A stretch of 64,000 bases of DNA from Salinilacihabitans rarus (GTDB lineage Archaea; Halobacteriota; Halobacteria; Halobacteriales; Natrialbaceae), in assembly GCF_024296665.1 (NCBI RefSeq), contig NZ_CP100762.1, forward strand, positions 2,852,001 to 2,916,000, given 5' to 3'. Position numbers and translations under genes: made by a program. Positions 58,643 to 64,000 of the stretch are shown piece after piece. Position 1 is the stretch's first letter, and every line of letters starts with the position of its first letter. Below the pieces are notes generated by a model that saw nothing but the letters and a program-made list of their open reading frames with translations, made no database searches and was not told the origin of the DNA.

Positions 58643-59914
58643 ATGAAACGACGAAAGTACCTCGCGGCCGCCACGGCGGCCGCCGTTCTCGCTGGCTGTG
58701 CGGGCGGCGAAGAAACCGACGATCCGACGAACGAGACCGACAACGACGAGGAGTCGACGAACGAGACGGACGACGAGGAGGAGTCGACGAGCGAGACCGA
58801 CGAGGAAACGGAGGAGTCGACCGGCGCGGACGTCGAGACGTTCGACGACTTCGAGGACCTCGACGCGTGGGAGACGGTGATGGGGTCGCTGTCGGCCGAC
58901 GAGGAGCGTTACTACGACGGCTCGCAGTCCGCGCTGCTCGAAGCCGCGACCGGCGACCAGCAGGTCCGGATCGTCCGGGAACTCGACTCGACCGAGGACT
59001 TCTCGGGGATGCGTCCCGGCCTCGCGATGACCGCCGAGACGACCGTCGACCCGGTGATCCAGCTGATCGACGACGACGGGAACCGCATCGACTTCCGCCA
59101 GGAACTCGACGGGGGGCTGCCGATGACGCGGTGTAACTTCGGCGTCGCCGAGGTCGACGGCGACCCGGACCTGAGCGAGGTCGCCGAGATCCAGATCGCC
59201 CTCTGGACGGGGACGGAGTACGAGGGCCGCCTGTGGGTCGACGACCTCCACTTCGTCCCCACGCCCGAGACCGGGAAGGTGATGCTCCAGTTCGACGGGG
59301 GCTACGAGACCGACTACACGAGCGCCCTCCCGCTGCTCGATGAGTACGGCTACCCCGCGACGTCGTTCATCACGACGGGCCGACTCCGCGGGGACGAGGA
59401 GCACGACGGCGACCGCCTCGTCGAGGACCACGTCGGCGAACTCGCCGACGCGGGCTGGACGATCGCCAGCCACACCGCCCACGGGACGATCCTGACCGAT
59501 CCCGGCGAGCGCGACCGCGAGGCGGAGGTCGCCGACGCCAAGGAGTGGCTCGAGGACGAGGGCTTCGAGGACGGCGCCCGGTTCTTCTCCTACCCCGGCG
59601 GGCAGTACGACGTCGAGACCTACGAACTGGTCGAGGAGTACCACGACGTCGCCTTCGCCGGCCGCTACCCCGCCCAGGGGTACGCCGCGAACCCCCTCCT
59701 GTGCTCGCGGGTCACCGATCCCGGACCCGACGAGGCCCGGCGCGCGCTCGACCTGACCGCGGAGTTCGGTGGGATCACCTCGCTCTGTTACTACCGGCTC
59801 GACGGCGGGTCGCGCTCGGCGCTGGAGGCGGCGCTCGCGCACCTGAGCGACCTGGAAGAGGCGGGAGAAGTCGAGGTGATCACGCCGACGGAGTTCGAGG
59901 AGTATATGGCCTGA
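58643..59914 (+). CDS. Polysaccharide-deacetylase-fold lipoprotein with altered metal motif
   Basis: A 423-residue exported protein. It starts M-K-R-R-K-Y-L-A-A-A-T with lipobox LAGC (about 16-19), followed by a Glu/Asp/Thr linker (to about 60) rich in N-E-T sequons. A beta-rich domain follows (about 65-205). The C-terminal NodB-like fold starts V-M-L-Q-F-D-G-G-Y: active deacetylases read F-D-D, and here the second, metal-binding Asp is Gly. The histidine motif S-H-T-A-H-G and a P-G-G-Q-Y loop remain. It may have lost deacetylase activity or bind metal differently. ATG at 58643. Confidence 0.82.
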   Translation: MKRRKYLAAATAAAVLAGCAGGEETDDPTNETDNDEESTNETDDEEESTSETDEETEESTGADVETFDDFEDLDAWETVMGSLSADEERYYDGSQSALLEAATGDQQVRIVRELDSTEDFSGMRPGLAMTAETTVDPVIQLIDDDGNRIDFRQELDGGLPMTRCNFGVAEVDGDPDLSEVAEIQIALWTGTEYEGRLWVDDLHFVPTPETGKVMLQFDGGYETDYTSALPLLDEYGYPATSFITTGRLRGDEEHDGDRLVEDHVGELADAGWTIASHTAHGTILTDPGERDREAEVADAKEWLEDEGFEDGARFFSYPGGQYDVETYELVEEYHDVAFAGRYPAQGYAANPLLCSRVTDPGPDEARRALDLTAEFGGITSLCYYRLDGGSRSALEAALAHLSDLEEAGEVEVITPTEFEEYMA

Positions 59915-59924
59915 GACGCCGGGC

Positions 59925-60593
59925 TCAGACGGGCTGATCCGGCGTCTGCGGCTCGCTTCGTTCCGTACCGTTCAGTTCGGTCATCACGAGCGCGCGGTAG
60001 GCCCGCCGGAACCGCTCGGAGAGCGCCTGGTGGGAGACGCCGAGTTCGTCGGCGAGTTCCTCCATCGACGTCTCGCGCGGGATCGTGAAGTAGCCGTGAT
60101 CGAGGGCGACCAGCAGCGTCTCGTACTGTTTGGCCGTGAGCCCGCAGGCCGCCGGCGTCTGCTCGCGCAGTTCCGAGAGCCGGACGAGGTTCGTCCCGAT
60201 CCGTCCCTCCCCGAGGCGGTCGTAGAGCCGACTGGCGTCCTCGCGGTCGACGAACCGCACCCGGAGGTGCCAGCGGCCGTCGGCGGCCGAGGCCGCCAGC
60301 ACCGTCCCGCCCTCCGAGAGGATCAGCCCGAACACGTCGGTCGCGTCCGCGGCGAACGAGACGTCGAACAGCCAGCGGTCGTCGCCCTCGCTGACCAGCG
60401 ACGCCTCCCGGACCGTCTCGTCGGCGTCGAGGGCCGCCTCGACCGTCTCGCGGTCGGCCCCGTCGAACCACAGCCCGTAGCCGTCGGAGGCGATCACCTG
60501 CTCCATCTCGCAGGTCGCCGCCGGCGCTCGCTCGAACGTCGTCCCGAGCACCGTCTCCGCCGCCGGAAGCTCGAATTCTGCGATCGTGGTCAT
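59925..60593 (-). CDS. Bat-type HTH_10 transcriptional regulator
   Basis: A 222-residue regulator. The N-terminal two-thirds is the bacterio-opsin-activator-like sensor region (E-F-E-L-P-A-A-E-T-V-L-G near the start, D-R-W-L-F-D-V-S-F, then L-R-V-R-F-V-D-R-E). The C-terminal HTH_10 has L-T-A-K-Q-Y-E-T-L-L-V-A-L-D-H-G-Y-F-T-I-P-R and L-A-D-E-L-G-V-S-H-Q-A-L-S-E-R-F-R-R. No Cys clusters, unlike the one at 54950. ATG at 60593; convergent with the deacetylase-like gene. Targets unknown. Confidence 0.88.
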   Translation of the reverse strand: MTTIAEFELPAAETVLGTTFERAPAATCEMEQVIASDGYGLWFDGADRETVEAALDADETVREASLVSEGDDRWLFDVSFAADATDVFGLILSEGGTVLAASAADGRWHLRVRFVDREDASRLYDRLGEGRIGTNLVRLSELREQTPAACGLTAKQYETLLVALDHGYFTIPRETSMEELADELGVSHQALSERFRRAYRALVMTELNGTERSEPQTPDQPV

Positions 60594-60742
60594 GATCGGA
60601 TGCCCCGACGTATGCCGACCGGTACGATAACCTCGTTTCCAAAAATTTTAGCCCGATTCGGACTGAAATTCACCCCACGGAGAACGACCCGTCGATTCGC
60701 CGGCCGCAGGCGTTATGCGCGTCCGTCCCGTCTCGCCGCGGG

Positions 60743-61480
60743 ATGACCGACGAACCCGGACTCGACCTCGCGCTGTCGGGGGACGCGGCCGCGGTCGCCG
60801 CCCGGCGCGACGAGGTGGCCGCCACCATCAGGGCCCACGCCGGCGAAGTCGCGCGCGAACTCTCGCTGCTCGGCGGCGGCGACTACGGCCGCGAGACGTT
60901 CGAGACCGACGCCGGGGAGTGGACGCTGAAGTACGAGGCGGGCGACGTCGAGTACCTGCGATTCTCGCCGGCCGGCGGCGGCGAGACGTACGTCGTCTCG
61001 ACGAAACAGCCGCCCGAACCCGACGCGCTGGCCGACGCCGCCGCCGACTATCCCGCGTTCGTCGAGGCCTACAACCGCCACCTCGACGCCTACGAGGGCG
61101 TCCTCGACGACGTCCCCTCGACGTTCCCCGAAGTGCGCCCGGTGGGCCCGCTGGTCGCCGAGCGCGACCGGATCGTCGGCCGCATCCGCGACGTCGCCGA
61201 CGCGATGGCGTCCCGCCTCTACCGCTACGAGGGCGAGTACGGGACGTTCGCCCGCCGCGTCTCGGGGACGCGCTGGGAACTGAAGTGGGACGGCGAGGCC
61301 GCCTCCTATCTCCGCGTCGGCGGCGAGGGCGGCACCTACCTCGTCTCCCAGTACGATCCGCCGGCGGCGACGGACGTCCGCCGGTACGCCGACGACGTCG
61401 CCGGCTTCGTCGAGGCGTTCAACGCGTTCGTCGACGAACTCGAGGCGGACCTCTCGCGGGTCTCCTTCGACGAACCCTAG
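60743..61480 (+). CDS. Uncharacterised protein made of a tandem-duplicated domain
   Basis: A 245-residue cytoplasmic protein with two similar halves. The first has E-W-T-L-K-Y-E-A-G-D-V-E-Y-L-R-F, T-Y-V-V-S-T-K-Q and Y-P-A-F-V-E-A-Y-N-R-H-L-D. The second has R-W-E-L-K-W-D-G-E-A-A-S-Y-L-R-V, T-Y-L-V-S-Q-Y and V-A-G-F-V-E-A-F-N-A-F-V-D. Each is a beta sheet followed by a long helix. I do not recognise a family. ATG at 60743, divergent from the regulator with about 150 bp between. Confidence 0.7.
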   Translation: MTDEPGLDLALSGDAAAVAARRDEVAATIRAHAGEVARELSLLGGGDYGRETFETDAGEWTLKYEAGDVEYLRFSPAGGGETYVVSTKQPPEPDALADAAADYPAFVEAYNRHLDAYEGVLDDVPSTFPEVRPVGPLVAERDRIVGRIRDVADAMASRLYRYEGEYGTFARRVSGTRWELKWDGEAASYLRVGGEGGTYLVSQYDPPAATDVRRYADDVAGFVEAFNAFVDELEADLSRVSFDEP

Positions 61481-61592
61481 CTCCCCCGCTCTCGCCAGCC
61501 GTACGGAGCGCTCTATACGTCACCTAGAAGCGTGTTTACGTCCGCCGCACGGATCGTCGGCCGAGGCGTCACGGGACGCCCGGACGATACAC

Positions 61593-61814
61593 ATGACCGG
61601 GACCGCCGACGTTTCCGACGACAGCACCGTTCGCCAGCGACCGTCCCCCCGCGCGGCCGACGGTCCGATCGACCTCGAAGCGGTCGTCGTACGCTACGAC
61701 GACCGACCTGACCGCTGTACGCTCGTCCCCCGGGGGTGTCCGGACGAGCGGAAACTGACCACCTGGTACAGCGCGAACCTGACCGCGTTCGTCGACCTCG
61801 GCGACGCCCGGTGA
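61593..61814 (+). CDS. Small haloarchaeal protein (DUF7511-like), copy 2
   Basis: A 73-residue protein ending R-C-T-L-V-P-R-G-C-P-D-E-R-K-L-T-T-W-Y-S-A-N-L-T-A-F-V-D-L, the same pattern as the gene at 44957-45157. The N-terminal 30 residues are polar and poorly conserved. ATG at 61593. Function unknown. Confidence 0.7.
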   Translation: MTGTADVSDDSTVRQRPSPRAADGPIDLEAVVVRYDDRPDRCTLVPRGCPDERKLTTWYSANLTAFVDLGDAR

Positions 61815-61887
61815 GCGGCCGTCGCCGCCGGCCCGGCGGACGTTGGAAACCGTGGCCCCCGCCGCGTCGCGGCGGGCGACGTGAGGG

Positions 61888-62163
61888 TTAGACGTCGACG
61901 TACTGATTCACCCACTCCTGTCGCTGTTCGAGGGCTCGCTGCCCCTTCGGGGTCAGCGCGTAGTAGTTCGTCCGGCGGTCGAGTTGCCCCTTCTCGACGA
62001 GTTCCTGCTCGACGAGCGCGTCGAGGTTCGGGTAGAGCCGGCCGTGGGTCACCGGCTGGTCGATGTACTCGTTGATCCTGTCGAGAATCTCCTGACCGGA
62101 CGGACGGTCCATCCCCGCGATGACGTACAGCAGGTCGCGTTGGAAGCCTGTGAGCTGATCCAT
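61888..62163 (-). CDS. PadR-family transcriptional regulator
   Basis: A 91-residue winged-helix protein: L-T-G-F-Q-R-D-L-L-Y-V-I-A, then G-Q-E-I-L-D-R-I-N-E-Y, the recognition segment H-G-R-L-Y-P-N-L-D-A-L-V-E-Q-E-L-V, the wing L-D-R-R-T-N-Y-Y-A-L-T-P-K-G, and a short dimer helix. This is the compact PadR form common in haloarchaea. The ATG at 62163 is preceded by AGAGGGTGATCC, a good Shine-Dalgarno; CCTATAAC lies about 45 bp upstream. Targets unknown. Confidence 0.88.
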   Translation of the reverse strand: MDQLTGFQRDLLYVIAGMDRPSGQEILDRINEYIDQPVTHGRLYPNLDALVEQELVEKGQLDRRTNYYALTPKGQRALEQRQEWVNQYVDV

Positions 62164-62347
62164 GGATCACCCTCTGAGTGGCGACCTTCACCGATTTGTG
62201 GCTTTGTTATAGGGCTGGTACGTGCCGTCGGGCGATCGGAACGGCCGACGTATGGTCGGTAAGCATCGACGTTCCGACCGATCGGTCGCGCCGGCCCCTC
62301 GCGGGCGCGTCGCGGCGCTTTTGAACGCACCGGTCGTAGCAGCGGCC

Positions 62348-62902
62348 ATGTCGAGCGATCCGCTCGCCTGGGAGACCCTCGACCGGCGAGTAGCGTACAC
62401 CTGTCCGGGTTTCGACGTGGTTAACGAACGCGTTCGACTCCCCGACGGGAGCGAAACCGACTTCGATTACCTCTCCGAGCCACCGAGCGTCTGCATCCTC
62501 CCGTTGACGCCCGACGGCGACGTCGTCTGCATCGAGGAGTGGCGCCAGGCCGTCGACCGCGTCAGCTACGGGCTCCCCGCCGGCGGCGTCGAACCCGACG
62601 ACGGCGACCTGACGGCGGCCGCCCGCCGGGAACTCGCCGAGGAGACGGGCTACGAGGCCGGGTCGCTCGACTCGCTGGTGACCGTCGAACCGGCCAACGG
62701 CATCGCCGACGCGCTCTTGCACGTCTTCGTCGCCGCCGACTGTCGGCCGACCGCGGAGCAACGGCTCGACTTCAACGAGAGCATCCGCGTCCGGCCGACG
62801 CCGTTCGAGGACCTCCTCGCGGCGGTCCGCGACGGCGCGGTCCGGGACGGCCGGACCGTGCTCGCGGTCTCGTACTACCGGCTGTTCGACGACGGCGCCT
62901 AA
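62348..62902 (+). CDS. Nudix hydrolase
   Basis: A 184-residue pyrophosphohydrolase. The Nudix box lies near residues 78-102: G-G-V-E-P-D-D-G-D-L...A-A-R-R-E-L-A-E-E-T-G-Y, with R-E-L-x-E-E-T-G intact and a slightly long first loop. Preceded by W-R-Q-A-V-D-R-V-S-Y-G-L-P-A, typical of ADP-ribose or nucleoside-diphosphate-sugar pyrophosphatases. ATG at 62348; a 42-codon upstream extension (GTG) has no domain. Substrate not certain. Confidence 0.9.
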   Translation: MSSDPLAWETLDRRVAYTCPGFDVVNERVRLPDGSETDFDYLSEPPSVCILPLTPDGDVVCIEEWRQAVDRVSYGLPAGGVEPDDGDLTAAARRELAEETGYEAGSLDSLVTVEPANGIADALLHVFVAADCRPTAEQRLDFNESIRVRPTPFEDLLAAVRDGAVRDGRTVLAVSYYRLFDDGA

Positions 62903-62953
62903 AACGGGAGTCGGGCGAAAGCGATCCGCAACGTCTCGCCCGCGTCGCGTCGG

Positions 62954-64000
62954 TTACGCGCTCTCGTTGTCGGCTGCCTCGTCGGTTTCGTTGTCTGCGG
63001 TCTCGTTCTCGGCTGTCTCGTTCTCGGCGGTTTCGTTCTCGGCGGTTTCGTTCTCGGCAGTCTCGTTGCCGCCGTCCTGGAGTTGCTCCTGGAGCCCCTC
63101 GGCGTCGCCGACGGTGATCGTCTGCGCCGTGGAGTCCTCGACCGTCATCTGGCTGGCGGCCGCGGACGTGACGGTCTCGGTGGTGCCGGTCTCGTCGTCC
63201 ATCGTCTCGTTGTCCATCGTCTCGTTGTCCTCGCCGTCCATCGTCTCGTTGTCCTCGCCGTCCATCGTCTCGTTGTCCTCGCCGTCCATCGTCTCGTTGT
63301 CCTCGCCGTCCATCGTCTCGTTGTCGGCGGTCTCGTTGCCCGCGTCGTCCGCCTCCTCGGCGCTCTGGAGCGACTCGATCGTCATCGACTCGAACGTGAC
63401 CTCCTGGACGCCGAACTGCTCGACGGTGAGTTCGTCGATCTCCTGCGTCGTCATCTCGCCGTCCTGCGCGGTCTCGTTGTCGGCAGTTTCGTTGTCGGCG
63501 GTCTCGTTGTCGGCAGTTTCGTTGTCGGCAGTTTCGTTGTCGGCAGTCTCGTTGCCGTCCTCCTCTTCCTCGTCGTCACCGCCGAGCAGTCCCTCGAAGA
63601 AGTCGCCGATCCCCGAGAGGATGCCGTCGTCGCTCTCCTCGACGGTCAACTGCTCGATGGTCATCTGCTGGACGTCCATCCGCTCGATGGTCATCTGCTG
63701 GACGGTGAGCTGGTCGGCGTCCTCGTCGATCAGGTCCTGCGTGCCGGCCGTCTCGTTGTCCTCGGTTTCGTTGTCCTCCTGGACGGAGATGGCGGCCGCC
63801 TCGTCGGTCTCGTTGTCCTCGCCGTCCATCGCCTCGTCGGTTTCGTTGTCCTCGGTTTCGTTGTCGGCGGTTTCGTTGTCCTCGTCGTCCATCGCCGCGT
63901 CGTCCATCGCCTCGTCGTCGACTTCGCCTTCCTCGATCCGGAGGTCCTCGATCGAGACGTTCTCGAGTTCGAGTCGCTCTATCTCGATGTCGGAGATGGT
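62954..64000 (-). CDS. Acidic surface protein rich in N-E-T glycosylation sequons (partial, 5' end outside window)
   Basis: At least 348 residues, open at the window edge. It is made of blocks of D-N-E-T-A or D-G-E-D-N-E-T-M repeats (25 N-E-T and one N-E-S in the last 317 residues) alternating with V-Q-Q-M-T-I-E-R-M-D-V-Q-Q-M-T-I-E-type stretches that look like short beta-turn repeats. N-x-T/S is the archaeal AglB glycosylation sequon, so a heavily glycosylated secreted or surface protein is likely. It ends A-A-D-N-E-S-A without a membrane anchor. The start and any signal peptide lie beyond 64000. Confidence 0.75.
   Translation of the reverse strand, partial: TISDIEIERLELENVSIEDLRIEEGEVDDEAMDDAAMDDEDNETADNETEDNETDEAMDGEDNETDEAAAISVQEDNETEDNETAGTQDLIDEDADQLTVQQMTIERMDVQQMTIEQLTVEESDDGILSGIGDFFEGLLGGDDEEEEDGNETADNETADNETADNETADNETADNETAQDGEMTTQEIDELTVEQFGVQEVTFESMTIESLQSAEEADDAGNETADNETMDGEDNETMDGEDNETMDGEDNETMDGEDNETMDNETMDDETGTTETVTSAAASQMTVEDSTAQTITVGDAEGLQEQLQDGGNETAENETAENETAENETAENETADNETDEAADNESA
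63196..63333 (-). repeat. Tandem DNA repeat encoding M-D-G-E-D-N-E-T units
   Basis: Near-identical 24-bp units (CTCGTTGTCCTCGCCGTCCAT on the plus strand plus CGT) in tandem, flanked by shorter D-N-E-T-A units. The period is a multiple of three and the repeat stays in frame. Confidence 0.7.

Noticed and set aside
62954-63900. Tandem repeats as a possible CRISPR array
   Set aside because: Units are in frame, encode N-E-T repeats, lack unique spacers of constant size, and sit inside an open coding frame.

Overview
The window is a high-GC stretch of a halophilic archaeon (class Halobacteria). Evidence: very acidic proteins; archaeal information-processing genes (proteasome-activating ATPase PAN, aIF2/eIF5B-type infB, S19e, PDCD5-like protein, Pus10, TrmY, NOB1, class I LysRS, pyruvoyl arginine decarboxylase); haloarchaea-restricted small families; and many leaderless starts with a TATA box 25-30 bp upstream. 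I cannot name the species from this sequence alone.

Layout. 1-16.3 kb is mostly conserved housekeeping: two M50 proteases, lysS-pyrH, a MobB/MoaE fusion, thiL, a flippase-like protein, S19e, a membrane winged-helix protein, a DUF2270 protein, PDCD5 plus a PP-loop protein, an EamA transporter, hisS and a sulfatase. 16.3-19.7 kb holds a FilR1-like regulator between two small genes that share a 76%-identical 80-bp upstream repeat, then a second sulfatase. 19.8-25.6 kb has truA, an M28 peptidase, pepF and PAN. 25.7-28.1 kb is the most unusual locus: on the minus strand, a 69-residue peptide ending in TVVIIVVV, a tetrapyrrole-methylase-fold enzyme carrying the borosin (OphMA-type) alpha-N-methyltransferase signatures, and an MFS exporter that overlaps it. 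I read this as an archaeal split borosin RiPP cluster. 28.2-29.3 kb has pdaD and two small genes.

29.35-31.02 kb is an AT-rich insert carrying two paralogous membrane-anchored proteins. It is bounded by a 14-bp direct repeat that recreates the 3' end of infB. 31.0-47.8 kb returns to core genes: infB, a PRC-barrel protein, nob1, a CPBP protease, pgi, an SDR, secF-secD, rnhB, pus10, an HtrA-like lipoprotein, trmY and a kinase. Pus10 and TrmY act in sequence on tRNA position 54.

At 47.85 kb lies tRNA-Pro(CGG), whose 3' end is repeated 137 bp downstream. Beyond it is a region that looks acquired: a molybdopterin oxidoreductase operon (small protein, catalytic, four-cluster Fe-S and NrfD subunits, TorD chaperone), a DUF7560-like zinc ribbon, a Cys-rich Bat/DmsR-like regulator, decayed gene pieces and an AT-rich type IV pilin. 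57.6-64 kb has a 7TM sensor-like protein, a polysaccharide-deacetylase-like lipoprotein with an altered metal motif, a second Bat-type regulator, a tandem-duplicated unknown protein, a PadR regulator, a Nudix hydrolase and the end of a secreted-looking protein packed with N-E-T glycosylation sequons.
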